Shown here: positions 1-10,064 of the stretch, piece by piece
How positions within the stretch are numbered: position 1 is the stretch's first letter
Layout: every line of letters starts with the position of its first letter
NCBI RefSeq assembly: GCF_000020585.3
Contig: NC_011138.3
Coordinates: forward strand, 3,230,504 to 3,294,503
From: Alteromonas mediterranea DE
Lineage (GTDB): Bacteria > Pseudomonadota > Gammaproteobacteria > Enterobacterales > Alteromonadaceae
Length of the DNA: 64,000 nucleotides
Direction of reading: 5' to 3'
The notes under the pieces: model-generated
What the model was told of the DNA's origin: nothing
The model's database searches: none
What the model saw: only the letters and a program-made list of their open reading frames with translations
Made by a program: the position numbers and the translations under genes

Positions 1-311
1 TTCCGTTAGTGTTAGCGCCAGATGGCTGTATGTATCGAAGCCGCGTAATTGAGCAGTTAAAGCAGCAAACCTTTGCATGGAAGATTAGCTATACCAACGC
101 TGATTTAGGCGGGCTGGTAGCGGCTATTCAGCAAGGTCTTGGCGTCACCGCGCTCGCGAAATCAAGCTTGCCTGCCAACTTAGCGGTGTTAAACCACCCG
201 CATTTGCCTAAGCTTGGTAAAGTGAATATTTGCCTGTTTAACCAAGACACCCAGCACCCTGTGATAAGCAAAACCTTGGCGGAATTCTTTAAGGTGCGGT
301 TGAGAGGGTAA
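1..311 (+). CDS. LysR-type transcriptional regulator, C-terminal end (partial)
   Basis: The frame is open from the first bases to the TAA at 309-311, so the gene starts before the window. The roughly 102 visible residues resemble the last part of the effector-binding domain of LysR-type regulators: an internal stretch reading GLVAAIQQGLGVTAL, in which a G-x-G-V/I-T-x-L segment closes the second regulatory subdomain, followed by a helix and a basic tail. The DNA-binding half is not visible, so its target cannot be judged. Confidence 0.7.
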   Translation, partial: PLVLAPDGCMYRSRVIEQLKQQTFAWKISYTNADLGGLVAAIQQGLGVTALAKSSLPANLAVLNHPHLPKLGKVNICLFNQDTQHPVISKTLAEFFKVRLRG

Positions 312-645
312 TTTGTTTACCGCCAGATTCTCCCTTTGTTTTGGCTTTGGATATCCAACAAAATTCAAGCACTCAAGTCGCAATCAAATAATAATCTTTA
401 CGTATATTGTTCTTGGTCAAACACGCACTTATTTCCTGCAAAACCTTTATTCTAAGACCAAAAATTAGTGCTATAACTATGAGCAAATAGCCTATCGTGT
501 TCATTGAAATGCATGCGCGCTTCGCTCAGTCACGCTTTTTCACAAACGCTCTGGAGCTTTGGTAAGCTTCAGTTGAAGCACCACGCATTTTGGGCTTAAG
601 TTCGAGTTCTCGCGCCCGTTTAGAATAGTAAAATCCAGACAATAA
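312..645. other. Intergenic region before the permease gene
   Basis: No gene is seen. A TATAAC hexamer near 471 could be a -10 box, but no convincing -35 accompanies it. The segment 500-560 contains short GC-rich inverted sequences without a T-run. Confidence 0.4.
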
Positions 646-2280
646 ATGAATGCCACAAACTTACTTATCGCAGCTTATGCGCCCTTATTTTTGCTCATTT
701 ACCTGATGGTGAAGCCAAACGGTATGGCGTCAAGTAAAGCCTTGCCCTTAAGCGCCTTAGCTGCTTATTTAATTGTGATTTTTAACGGTCACTCATCTTT
801 AACGCTTATACATGCTAGCGTTGTACAAGGCGTTTTGCTGGCGTTAACGCCGTTATCAATTATAGCCGGCGCCATATTTTTGTTTCTGTGTATGGAAAAA
901 ACGGGCGCACTGGCAACCTTGAAAAATGGCTTAAATACAATCAGTTCGAACAAGGTTGCTCAATTGATGATTGTAGGCTGGGCGTTCGCATTTCTTATTG
1001 AAGGTGCCAGCGGTTTCGGCACGCCTGCTGCGATAGCGGCGCCCATACTTTTTAGTTTAGGTTTTGCGCCTGTAAACGTTGCCCTATTCTGCTTAGTGAC
1101 CAATACCATTCCGGTCATTTTCGGTGCCATGGGTACGCCAGTGTGGTTTGGTATGTCGCTGTTATCACTGCAAGAAGACACTATTATTGATATCGCCACC
1201 CTTGCCGCATTAATCAGCACGCTTGTTGCACCAGCGATTGTGTTTATGGCATTGCGATTAGTTATACCGTCTTGGAAAATCATATTCAGGCATTCGCTTT
1301 TTATCGTTTCTTCGACATGCGCATGCACCCTGCCTTTCTTCGCATTAAGTTTTTACAGTGTTGAATTCCCCTCGCTGTTAGGCGGCGGCATTGGCCTTAT
1401 CATTACTGTTTTGATGGCTAAATCAGGGTTTGGGCTTTCCTCGGCAGCTAATGAGTTTGAAACAAAGGTTGATACACAAAAAAAGACTGCCTCACCCAGT
1501 GGCAGAGAACTTGCCAAGGCATCTTTTCCCTTGTGGGGCACTGTGATAATGCTTTTACTTACTCGACTTCCAGAGCTTGGACTTAGAAGCTTGTTACAAG
1601 ATGGCGCCCCTAATATAACGGCATCACTGGGAATATTAGGCAATTTATCGGTAAGCGCTAGCTTAGTTATATCGATAACAGGTATTTTAGGCACCAGTAT
1701 TCAATGGAAACATAGCGTGCTTTACGTTCCCTCGTTAATACCTTTTATTGTCGTGGCGTTTGCCAGTGTTTATAGTTTTGGCTCTCGGGAATGGGTGTCC
1801 AGAATAACATCTGTGTCGTCCCAAACCGCAGTGCGTATGACAAAACCACTATTTGCGCTATTGGGCGCGCTTGTATTTGTAAATTTAATGATGCTGGGCG
1901 GCGAACAGTCGGCCGTGTCAGTGATTGGCAAACACATGGCATTCCTAGCGGGTAATAATTGGCCCCTTTTCGCACCGCTACTTGGTGCGCTTGGTAGCTT
2001 TTTTTCCGGTTCGGCCACCATTTCGAACCTTACCTTTGCAGGAATTCAGCACGCTATCGCTGAACAATTGTCTTTACCTTTACCGGTCGTGCTCGCCCTT
2101 CAAAGTGTAGGGGCTGCAATGGGAAATATGGTATGTATCAACAACATTGTGGCGGTAACCGCAATTTTAGGGCTTAAAGGTCAAGATGGCGTTATATTAA
2201 AAAAAGCGGCGGGTATTCTGGCGATATACGCCATTTTAGTAGGCAGTTTAGGAGCTTGTTTGATAAGTATTTACCGCTAG
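646..2280 (+). CDS. L-lactate permease (LctP) family transporter
   Basis: A 544-residue, almost wholly hydrophobic protein with about 12-14 membrane segments, the usual size of the LctP/GlcA lactate-glycolate permease family. Family-like signatures are EGASGFGTPAA at about residues 119-129 in the first half and GNMVCINNIVAV near residue 494 in the second. It would import lactate or a related 2-hydroxy acid across the inner membrane. It lies alone, followed by a strong terminator. A LysR-type gene just upstream is a plausible regulator, though that is inference. Substrate cannot be fixed from sequence. Confidence 0.85.
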   Translation: MNATNLLIAAYAPLFLLIYLMVKPNGMASSKALPLSALAAYLIVIFNGHSSLTLIHASVVQGVLLALTPLSIIAGAIFLFLCMEKTGALATLKNGLNTISSNKVAQLMIVGWAFAFLIEGASGFGTPAAIAAPILFSLGFAPVNVALFCLVTNTIPVIFGAMGTPVWFGMSLLSLQEDTIIDIATLAALISTLVAPAIVFMALRLVIPSWKIIFRHSLFIVSSTCACTLPFFALSFYSVEFPSLLGGGIGLIITVLMAKSGFGLSSAANEFETKVDTQKKTASPSGRELAKASFPLWGTVIMLLLTRLPELGLRSLLQDGAPNITASLGILGNLSVSASLVISITGILGTSIQWKHSVLYVPSLIPFIVVAFASVYSFGSREWVSRITSVSSQTAVRMTKPLFALLGALVFVNLMMLGGEQSAVSVIGKHMAFLAGNNWPLFAPLLGALGSFFSGSATISNLTFAGIQHAIAEQLSLPLPVVLALQSVGAAMGNMVCINNIVAVTAILGLKGQDGVILKKAAGILAIYAILVGSLGACLISIYR

Positions 2281-2311
2281 CAGCGAAAATAAAGCACGAG
2301 TGTTACAAAAG

Positions 2312-2345
2312 GGGCAAGACAAGGGTACTGTCTTGCCCTTTACTA
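2312..2345 (+). terminator. Rho-independent terminator of the permease gene
   Basis: Perfect 10-bp stem GGGCAAGACA / TGTCTTGCCC with a 7-nt loop, followed by TTTA. It lies between convergent genes and may also serve the minus-strand DHH gene that ends at 2358. Confidence 0.8.
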
Positions 2346-2357
2346 AATGACTATTCA

Positions 2358-3290
2358 TTACCCATCGTTGGTAATGGTGTCGATAAGCTCGCTAAGCACA
2401 GCTTCTGCTTTACTGGTTTCAACCTGGCACGTGCCGGCGTTCATATGACCGCCACCGCCATACTTCAAGCACAACTCACCTACATTGGTTTTAGAGCTAC
2501 GGTTAGTAATGGATTTACCAATAGCAAATACCACGTTTTGCTTTTTAAGGCCCCACATTTTGTGAATAGAGATATTGCAGTCTGGGTACATGGCATAAAT
2601 AACAAAACGGTTCGTGGCGTAAATGGTCTCTTCTTCGGTTAAATCTAACACCACAAGGTTATTATGTACGGTTGCGCATTTTGCTATTTGCGCCTTCGCC
2701 AATTCGTTATGCTCGTGATATAGGCTCACGCGCTCAGCCACATCTTCCATTTGCAGTATTTCTTCAATACTGTGGTCTTTACAGGCATCAATAAGCTTCA
2801 TCATTAGCTGATAGTTAGAGATTTTGAAATCTCTGAAACGGCCAAGACCCGTGCGGGCATCCATGATGAAGTTCATAAGCACCCAGTCGGTAGGCTCTAG
2901 GATCTCCTCTTCGCTAAACTGCGCAGAGTCGCCTTTATCTACCGCGTCCATCATATCTACCGAGATATTGGGAAATTTCTCGGCCCCACCATAATAGTCA
3001 TAAACCACTCGCGCCGCCGACGGTGCTTCTGGGTCGATAATATGATTCTCGATACCGCTCGCGTTTCTTACCGTTTCGCTAAGGTGATGATCAAAGGCTA
3101 AATGACAGCCAGCTACATAAGGCAGGTTGGTTGTAATGTCATTCTCGGTGATGTCTATTTTGCCGTCCTGCATGTCTTTAGGGTGTACAAACAAAATATC
3201 ATCTATCATGTCTAAGTCTTTTAGTAAGACCGCACATACTAATCCGTCAAAATCACTTCTGGTTACTAATCTAAATTTTCTTTCAGGCAT
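2358..3290 (-). CDS. DHH family phosphoesterase
   Basis: A 310-residue protein with the DHH superfamily hallmarks: RSDFDG at residues 11-16 (motif I Asp), DHH at 67-69 (motif III), and a C-terminal DHHA1 domain with the GGGGH motif at 278-282. The family hydrolyses phosphodiester or phosphoanhydride bonds (oligoribonucleotides, cyclic dinucleotides, polyphosphate) using two metal ions. Length and layout fit the stand-alone NrnA/exopolyphosphatase-like group. It is probably soluble and cytoplasmic. The exact substrate is unknown. No operon partner is visible. Confidence 0.8.
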   Translation of the reverse strand: MPERKFRLVTRSDFDGLVCAVLLKDLDMIDDILFVHPKDMQDGKIDITENDITTNLPYVAGCHLAFDHHLSETVRNASGIENHIIDPEAPSAARVVYDYYGGAEKFPNISVDMMDAVDKGDSAQFSEEEILEPTDWVLMNFIMDARTGLGRFRDFKISNYQLMMKLIDACKDHSIEEILQMEDVAERVSLYHEHNELAKAQIAKCATVHNNLVVLDLTEEETIYATNRFVIYAMYPDCNISIHKMWGLKKQNVVFAIGKSITNRSSKTNVGELCLKYGGGGHMNAGTCQVETSKAEAVLSELIDTITNDG

Positions 3291-3519
3291 GGTTTATCCA
3301 TCATTCACTTAGGTAATAATGTTAAGTGTAACAGCTAATAGAAATTTTGAGAGACAGGTTTATTAATACCAGTCCGCATAGTTAATTACCCACTCAGCGA
3401 GAGTTAAAATATTCGTAATCGCGGCGTGTTACCGTAGGTATAGTGGTTCTACATCGAGGTGGCACAACAAAGAGTACGGACTTTTTAAACATAAAACTTA
3501 TTTTTAGTTTTGTGTATTT

Positions 3520-4827
3520 TTAGGGCAAAACACTTACCTGAACAGGTAGAGATTTTAGCCTACCCAGCGGTTTCGCCAAACTCTCTGGTGGCTCAGTGAA
3601 GTAAGCAGGGCCCGTTTCTGTCATGTACAAACAGTCTTCCAAGCGCACACCAAATTCACCGGGAATATAGATACCTGGCTCGTTAGAGAAGCACATACCT
3701 TTTTTAAGTGGCGTATTTTCACCGCGTACAAAGTTAACGCTTTCATGCCCTTCCATACCGATCCCATGACCCGTTCTGTGGCTTAACCCGGGCAATTCAT
3801 AGTCCTTACTGTACCCTTTGCTGGCATAGTATTGGCGCACTGCATCATCCACTTTGCCCGCGGGCTCACCAATTTTAGCTGCGGCGAATGCCACGTTCTG
3901 ACCTTCTCTTACTGTGTGCCATACATCCTGAACTTTCTGAGACGCTTTGCCAAATACCAAAGTACGGCTTATGTCGCTTTGGTACCCGTGCACACTGCAA
4001 CCGCTATCTAGCAAAATTACAGAACCTTCTTTGATAGTTTGCGCTGCACTCGTGCCATGAGGGTAAGCACTTGCATCGTTAAAGAGCGCCAAACACCAAG
4101 CGCCGCTTCCGCCTAAGCGCTGCTGCGCGGTGTTCATCAAACTTTTGACGTCCTGCTGTGCCATGCCAAGCTTTAAGTTATTAAAAACAAACTCGTAGGC
4201 CCGCAAAGTAACCTCATTGGCCTTATGCATAAGTGCCAATTCGCTAGCAGTTTTGTACATACGACAGCCAAGCGTAACGGGCTCGGCAGGAACGATCTTC
4301 ATATTTGGCAGCGCACGGCTAACTCCTGTTACCACAAAGTAACGCACGCTGTTCTCAAAACCGATATTACCGCTTGTGATACCGCGCGATTTTAAAATAC
4401 TGGCTGCAGCATCAAACGGGCTTTCGTGCTCCTGCCACACTCTTACATCATCGCCTATAGCCAACGACTCGAGCACGCTTGGCTTTTCGAAAAACGGCGT
4501 AATCACTGCCACGTCGCCTTTTTGAGGGATAATTAACGCGGTTAAACGCTCGCTGCGCCACCATTTAATCCCAGAAAAATATTCCATTGCCGCACCCGGC
4601 TCTATTAATATTGCTGCGATATCCTGGGCTTTCATTAGCGACTGCGCTTTTTCAATACGCGCTCTACGCTCTTCCACGGTAATCGGCTTTGCGCTTGCGG
4701 TGATATCCGTTAATACATTGATATCGTTTAGGCCCGCTGTGTTGGTTTTATCTAATGCAGCCATCGACGCCATAGGTGCAAGCGCAATGCTAGCCCCAGC
4801 TAATTTCAAGAAATGTCGCTTATTCAT
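3520..4827 (-). CDS. M24 family metallopeptidase (Xaa-Pro aminopeptidase-like), exported
   Basis: A 435-residue protein with a creatinase-like N-terminal domain and a pita-bread M24 domain. Metal-ligand motifs are visible: LDSG followed by SDISRT for the two Asp, HRTGHGIG for the His, and SNEPGIY and GVRLED for the two Glu. The N-terminus reads NKRHFLKLAGA then a hydrophobic run ending ASMA. This resembles a Tat signal with KR in place of RR, suggesting export of the folded metalloenzyme to the periplasm. It is unrelated in position to the pepP gene further right, so the host has at least two M24 enzymes here. Confidence 0.8.
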   Translation of the reverse strand: MNKRHFLKLAGASIALAPMASMAALDKTNTAGLNDINVLTDITASAKPITVEERRARIEKAQSLMKAQDIAAILIEPGAAMEYFSGIKWWRSERLTALIIPQKGDVAVITPFFEKPSVLESLAIGDDVRVWQEHESPFDAAASILKSRGITSGNIGFENSVRYFVVTGVSRALPNMKIVPAEPVTLGCRMYKTASELALMHKANEVTLRAYEFVFNNLKLGMAQQDVKSLMNTAQQRLGGSGAWCLALFNDASAYPHGTSAAQTIKEGSVILLDSGCSVHGYQSDISRTLVFGKASQKVQDVWHTVREGQNVAFAAAKIGEPAGKVDDAVRQYYASKGYSKDYELPGLSHRTGHGIGMEGHESVNFVRGENTPLKKGMCFSNEPGIYIPGEFGVRLEDCLYMTETGPAYFTEPPESLAKPLGRLKSLPVQVSVLP

Positions 4828-4926
4828 GTCCCTTCCTGTCGTTTTAATTGAGGTTGTCTAACCCCTTTGTTTTATGCGAATAACATTGAATTGCTTATAG
4901 TTTAGCCAGTAAAGCTTGCCTTTACT

Positions 4927-5802
4927 TTACGCCCACATAACGAAAACGGCGGCTAGACCAATGAGAAGCAAGCCAACTATTTCGCGTTTTGTTACTGCAT
5001 TCTTTAGCCAGTAATGCGAAAGCAAAAGGGTTAACAAAACCTCTAACTGACCAAGCGTTTTAACAAGAGCTACATGCTGCAGTGCCATAGCAGTAAACCA
5101 GCAGATTGAGCCTAAACAGCTTACTGTACTTATCGCTAGCACCTGCTTTTTAGCGTTCACTAGTTGCTTAAACACGAAGGGTTTGGTTAATAAAATATAT
5201 CCACTTAAAGCTATCGCCTGAACGCATAACACCCATAATAGAACCCAAGCTGCTGCAAGGGTGTATTGTATATCAAGCATGTGGCTGGCTTCGCGCACTA
5301 GCAATGAGGTTAGAGCAAAGCAAGTACCACAGGCAAGGCCAAGCACCATGGTTTTCGCGCTAATACCATGAATTCGGTTACCACTGCTTAACACAAACAC
5401 TGCTATTCCGCCTATGACTATGCCTACCCAACCAAGCGGCGTTAAGTAACTGCCAAAAAAGAGCATGCCTACCACCCCCGCCACTAAGGCTTCACTTTTT
5501 GCCAAGCCTGCTCCAGTAGCGAAGTTCTTTTGCTTAAACAAAATCACCATTAAAGAAGTGGCCGCTATTTGAAGCAGTGAAGCACACAAGATCACTGTGA
5601 TAAATGGGCCCGTAAATTGCGGCAGCTGGCTGGCACTACTGCTATAGAGCATAAGCAAATAAACAAGGGCTATGGGCGGAGCCAAGATAAAGCGAGATAG
5701 CGTAACACCAGAGGTACTAACTGAACCACTTAGTTTGCTTTGCAGCGCATTACGCACGGTTTGCATGATTACCGCGCCCAATGTAAATAAGATCCAACTC
5801 AT
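4927..5802 (-). CDS. EamA/DMT family permease
   Basis: A 291-residue protein made of about ten short hydrophobic segments in two similar halves, the layout of drug/metabolite transporter (EamA) permeases. No substrate-specific motif is visible. It ends close to the membrane limit of the last helix (VGLLLIGLAAVFVMWA), as is usual. Confidence 0.75.
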   Translation of the reverse strand: MSWILFTLGAVIMQTVRNALQSKLSGSVSTSGVTLSRFILAPPIALVYLLMLYSSSASQLPQFTGPFITVILCASLLQIAATSLMVILFKQKNFATGAGLAKSEALVAGVVGMLFFGSYLTPLGWVGIVIGGIAVFVLSSGNRIHGISAKTMVLGLACGTCFALTSLLVREASHMLDIQYTLAAAWVLLWVLCVQAIALSGYILLTKPFVFKQLVNAKKQVLAISTVSCLGSICWFTAMALQHVALVKTLGQLEVLLTLLLSHYWLKNAVTKREIVGLLLIGLAAVFVMWA

Positions 5803-5968
5803 TAGCGTCGCTTTACCTTTAAAATCAATTTACTACGTGCCGTTCACGCGTTTTTTATTTGGTAGTGGCTTCGCTTCCAGATAACGCCTGTAGACGCTTT
5901 GCTTTGAAGTCACTTTCGCGCTTCCAATAAGGCCATACATCACCTTGAGCATAGTGGGTAAGCACAAA

Positions 5969-6007
5969 ATGGAGTCAAAATGAGGTTCCCTCAGACTTTG
6001 ACCCCAT
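5969..6007. repeat. Inverted repeat downstream of the ubiI-like gene
   Basis: The arms GAGTCAAAATGAGG and CCTCAGACTTTGACCCC pair with a small bulge. On the minus strand the hairpin lies 12-50 bp after the hydroxylase stop codon and is followed by TTTTG, so it can act as the operon terminator. The TGGGGTCAAAGT-type arm also resembles REP-like palindromes of marine gammaproteobacteria. Confidence 0.55.
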
Positions 6008-6018
6008 AATTTTTGGGT

Positions 6019-7191
6019 TTAAAGGCCCATGGCGTGGCTGACGAAGGCGTTTTTAATGGTTGTGAGTTTGTCTGTGGCTGAAAGGCCTATGCCGCGTACT
6101 AATTTCTTCAACGGGTCGTTGCCGTCGAATAAGAATTTGAAGCCATCCATTGCCGCTATCATTTTCGTGGCTTCCGTTTTACGGCTTCGCTCATAGCTGC
6201 GTAAGTGCTTGTACAAACCTATGTCTTTACCGGCAGCGCTTAGGCTACTTAGTGACTCAGCCAGCGCTAGCGCATCTTGCATACCTAGATTTGCCCCCTG
6301 CCCGGCCAGCGGATGAATAGTATGCGCGGCATCGCCCACCAGCACTACCCCATCTTTTGCCCACTGCCTTGCATAGCGCATGGTTAATGGAAACGCAGCG
6401 CGCTCGGTTTTAAGCGAAATAGTGCCTAAAACGCTATTACTCGCGGCGGTCAAAGCATGGCAAAAAGCGTCATCATCCAGTGCCATTAATGAGCTTGCTT
6501 GCTCTGGGGTTTGCGACCAAACAATTGAACAGACGTTTGGTTCTGCCATTGGAAGTAGCGCTAGCGGGCCTGTGGGCGTAAACGCTTGGCGCGCCACATT
6601 GTTGTGTGGTTCATCGGTTTTGACATTAGCTACTATTGCAGTATGCTCATAATCTTTGAAGGTAATTGGCAGGCCAGCCTGCTTTCTTACAAACGAATTA
6701 GCCCCATCAGCGCCTACTAATAATCTGCAGCTTAGCACGTCGTCGTTATCTAGCATCAGCATGGTTTGATTAGGGCCTGCAAGTACTCTATCAATACCGG
6801 CAGTGACTAACTGAACATTCGATTGCGCTTCAACAGCTTGGGCTAGTGCGTTAACTAACGCCTGATTTTCCACAATAACCCCAAGGGTATCGCTACCCAT
6901 CTCATCACACGAAAAATGAATATCACCAAAACTGTCTTTGTCCCACACATGCATTGCGGTGTAGGAATTAGCGCGGTCTTGTTGTAAATGGGGCCACACA
7001 TCGAACTGTTGCAACGCTTTAATATTAGCCTGATTGATTGCGCTAACACGCGCCGTTGGCCTATCTGCAAGCACCTGATAACAGGGCGATTTATCAATAA
7101 TCGCTATATTTAGTTCACTGTCTTTTAGCGCCGCTGCAAGGGTTAGCCCTACAATGCCACCGCCCACTATTGCTATATCAACATGCTGCAT
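6019..7191 (-). CDS. ubiI: UbiH/UbiI/VisC-type FAD-dependent ubiquinone hydroxylase
   Basis: A 390-residue aromatic-ring flavoprotein hydroxylase. Visible elements are an N-terminal Rossmann FAD motif (IVGGGIVGLTLAAAL), the DGANSFVRK segment in the middle and the GDAAHTIHPLAGQG motif that binds the FAD ribityl chain. In Gammaproteobacteria the gene after ubiH in this operon is ubiI (visC), which adds the C5 hydroxyl in ubiquinone synthesis. The symbol rests on that order, since UbiF is close in sequence. The start overlaps the ubiH end by 14 bp, implying coupled translation. Confidence 0.8.
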   Translation of the reverse strand: MQHVDIAIVGGGIVGLTLAAALKDSELNIAIIDKSPCYQVLADRPTARVSAINQANIKALQQFDVWPHLQQDRANSYTAMHVWDKDSFGDIHFSCDEMGSDTLGVIVENQALVNALAQAVEAQSNVQLVTAGIDRVLAGPNQTMLMLDNDDVLSCRLLVGADGANSFVRKQAGLPITFKDYEHTAIVANVKTDEPHNNVARQAFTPTGPLALLPMAEPNVCSIVWSQTPEQASSLMALDDDAFCHALTAASNSVLGTISLKTERAAFPLTMRYARQWAKDGVVLVGDAAHTIHPLAGQGANLGMQDALALAESLSSLSAAGKDIGLYKHLRSYERSRKTEATKMIAAMDGFKFLFDGNDPLKKLVRGIGLSATDKLTTIKNAFVSHAMGL

Positions 7192-8521
7192 GGTTATCTC
7201 TGTCTTTATCGAGTGTTACGCCGTAGCCCGTGGTATGTTTCACAAACGCTTTTTTCGCCTGTGGCATTATGCTTAACGCGAGTAGCGATAAATTTCTGCC
7301 AATTACGGTGGGAAAGTATTGATTCGAATAGGTTCTCACTAGGGTATCGGTAAGGGTGACCGTATTCTCTCTGTCTGTCTTGCGTGCGTTGGCGTAATGT
7401 TGAGTTATACTAAAAGCGCCCGGGTCAAAGTTATCAGCAACGTTTTCCAGCAGTGTCTCATTCGCACAACCTTGTTTTTTAGCAGTTGGTTTTGTGTGCT
7501 CTAGTGCCGCCGAACTCAATACCGATATAAGCGCACTTAAATCACGTAATCCTAAATTAAACCCTTGCCCGGCAATAGGGTGAAGAGCTTGCGCGGCATT
7601 CCCTACTACTACCGCGCGATGGGTAGCAACACTCTGCGCTTTAGTCAGAGCCAAGGGATAGCTCGCCAACTCACTAACTCGTAGCACTTTACCTTGTCGA
7701 AAACCAAAAGCCTGTTGCAGCGCTTGTGTGAATTCATCGGGGGTCAGAGTCATCAACAATTTTGCCGCATCGGTTTCCACTGTCCACACTACTGAAAAAC
7801 CATTCCCACTGGCTTTAACGCCATTAATTTCACTATCGAAGGGAAGAAACGCAAGGGGCCCTGACTCGGTGAAACGCTCATAAGCTTTGTTTTCATGCGG
7901 AAGCTGCGTGTGCACGTTAAACACAATGGCAGTTTGATGGTAATCGCACGACGTTTTAGTCATTCCCACCTGCTCGGCCAGCCCTGAGCGCCCACCATCA
8001 GCAATGACCAATAATTTTGTGCTTAACGTTTCGCCGTTATCAAGTAGCACCTCTACGCTATTACTTTGCTGATTCACGCGGGTTACCTTTGCAGGTGCGA
8101 TATGTTGATAAGCAGAACTTGCATTCGCCGCGAGTCGGGTTAATGCACTTAAACTTACCACCTGTCCGAAAGCGTTGATGTGGTAATCACGGCTATTTAG
8201 GTTCAAAAGGCCGACATGCCCTTTATCACTTACCTCAATATGTTTTATTTCTGGGGGTAACTCACCGTTGTGCTGTTTGGCCAAATCGTCAAGGTTTAGC
8301 CCAATATCAGAGAGCTCGTTCACCGTGCGTCGCGCTAGGGCAATAACGCGGGTATCGGTAAATGGATTAAAGTCATCTGTCGCGGCGTTGTTTTGCTGTG
8401 GGTCAGCCGCATCAATAAGCGTTACAGACAGCCCCACTTTCTCGGCAAGCCCTTTGGCCAGTACGGTACCTACAATACCCCCGCCTATAATTACTACATC
8501 AACCGGTTCTGCTGATTTCAC
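7178..8521 (-). CDS. ubiH: 2-octaprenyl-6-methoxyphenol hydroxylase UbiH
   Basis: A 447-residue paralogue of the next gene with the same three flavin motifs: IIGGGIVGTVLAKGL at the N-terminus, DGGRSGLAEQ in the middle and GNAAQALHPIAGQGFNLG in the second half. It is longer than E. coli UbiH (about 390 residues), with insertions near residues 45-60 (AADPQQNNAATDD) and 340-360. It sits between pepP and ubiI as in the standard gammaproteobacterial operon. Confidence 0.85.
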   Translation of the reverse strand: MKSAEPVDVVIIGGGIVGTVLAKGLAEKVGLSVTLIDAADPQQNNAATDDFNPFTDTRVIALARRTVNELSDIGLNLDDLAKQHNGELPPEIKHIEVSDKGHVGLLNLNSRDYHINAFGQVVSLSALTRLAANASSAYQHIAPAKVTRVNQQSNSVEVLLDNGETLSTKLLVIADGGRSGLAEQVGMTKTSCDYHQTAIVFNVHTQLPHENKAYERFTESGPLAFLPFDSEINGVKASGNGFSVVWTVETDAAKLLMTLTPDEFTQALQQAFGFRQGKVLRVSELASYPLALTKAQSVATHRAVVVGNAAQALHPIAGQGFNLGLRDLSALISVLSSAALEHTKPTAKKQGCANETLLENVADNFDPGAFSITQHYANARKTDRENTVTLTDTLVRTYSNQYFPTVIGRNLSLLALSIMPQAKKAFVKHTTGYGVTLDKDRDNHAAC

Positions 8522-8696
8522 TCTATTTGCCTTCCTGTCGCCCAGTTCTCTTGCTCTTAATTTCGTTTTATGAACGGTTTTCGTAACGCGGCACTATTCT
8601 TTTCCCACCTCAGCGTTTCTATGTACCGTCGTATACACTAAGCTGATTCAATGGGACCTTTATTACTTGCCTGCTGTTATACAAGTTCAAGGGCGC

Positions 8697-10010
8697 TTAG
8701 CTTTTGGCCATAAGCGCTTCAATTTCATCAATCTCTTTAGGCACATCCGACGTTAAAATTTCAACACCGGTCGCGGTGATAACCACGTCGTCTTCTATTC
8801 GCACGCCAATACCTTTGTACTTGTCTGGCGCGTCGCTGTCTTGACTAATATAAACACCTGGCTCGATGGTAATCACCATGCCTGGCTTTAACGGGCGGTC
8901 TTCGCCCTCAACTTTATAATTACCAACGTCGTGAACATCTAACCCCAGGAAATGCCCTAGCCCGTGCATGTAAAAGTGGCGCCAACTCTCGTTCTCTAGA
9001 TTTTCAGCAACACTACCCTCTAATACGGCGAGGTCAACTAAACCTTGAGTAATAATTTCGGCGCTGTGTAACATTGCTTGCGACAAGGTAACGCCCGGCG
9101 CAAGCATATCTAAAACACTCTTTTGCGCTTTAAGTACTAAGCTATAAATTTCCCTTTGCGCATGGGTAAATTTACCATTTGCAGGAAAGGTTCGGGTAAT
9201 ATCGGCAGCGTAACCTTGATATTCAGCACCAGCATCGATCAAGATCAAATCGCCATCATTTATCTGGCCGTTATTTTGGGTGTAGTGCAAAATACACGCG
9301 TTATCACCACTGCCAACAATTGTACTGTAGGCAGGGGAACGTGCACCGGCCATAGCAAATTCGTGGTGAATTTCCGCCTCTAGCTGATACTCAAAACAGC
9401 CAGGAGAAGCGAACTGCATCGCTCTTTTATGCGCCCTTGCACTTATTTCGCCTGCGGCTTTCATCATCGCCACTTCACACGCTGACTTAAACAAACGCAT
9501 TTCGTGCAAGATGGGACATAAATCATAAACAGCGCCAGGGGCAAGCGATTCTTTTGGCGCATCGCGCAAGGTGGTGAGCGCTTCAGTGAATAGTGTATCG
9601 TGCGCTTTGTTGTTGCCTAATGAGAAATATACATTATCTTGCCCTTGAATTGAGGCAAGTAGCGCCTCTTCAAGCTCGTGCAGCTCAAACGCTTCATCGA
9701 GACTAAAACGCGCTAATGCAGCCTCTGCACCAAGGCGCTTACCATGCCAAATTTCTGCGCTTCTGTCTTTCTCTTGAACCACCATGGCACGATAGCTTTC
9801 TCCATAGCGGGGGTGATTTGACAATATTAACCATGCGTTCGGCTCTTCAAACCCGGTTAAGTACCAGAAATCGCTATCTTGTCTGAAAGTGTACTCGGTA
9901 TCGCGACTTCGCGTTACCAACCCAGCAGCTGGCACGATACACACACTATTTGGCTTACACTGCGCCAATAGTCGGTCTTGACGAGCTATAAACTCTTGCG
10001 CACTAATCAT
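8697..10010 (-). CDS. pepP: Xaa-Pro aminopeptidase PepP
   Basis: A 437-residue cytosolic M24B peptidase that removes N-terminal residues preceding proline. It has the AMP_N domain (residues about 5-130) and the catalytic domain with all metal ligands: LIDAGAEYQGYAADITRTF (Asp, Asp), HGLGHFLGLDVHD (His), ITIEPGVY and GVRIEDD (Glu, Glu). Length equals the E. coli enzyme. Its place between ygfB and ubiH is the classical order. Confidence 0.92.
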   Translation of the reverse strand: MISAQEFIARQDRLLAQCKPNSVCIVPAAGLVTRSRDTEYTFRQDSDFWYLTGFEEPNAWLILSNHPRYGESYRAMVVQEKDRSAEIWHGKRLGAEAALARFSLDEAFELHELEEALLASIQGQDNVYFSLGNNKAHDTLFTEALTTLRDAPKESLAPGAVYDLCPILHEMRLFKSACEVAMMKAAGEISARAHKRAMQFASPGCFEYQLEAEIHHEFAMAGARSPAYSTIVGSGDNACILHYTQNNGQINDGDLILIDAGAEYQGYAADITRTFPANGKFTHAQREIYSLVLKAQKSVLDMLAPGVTLSQAMLHSAEIITQGLVDLAVLEGSVAENLENESWRHFYMHGLGHFLGLDVHDVGNYKVEGEDRPLKPGMVITIEPGVYISQDSDAPDKYKGIGVRIEDDVVITATGVEILTSDVPKEIDEIEALMAKS

Positions 10011-10064
10011 AAATGAGAAAACCCTACATAAGTCAGATAAAGCTTATTGTTGCTTAACAATTAA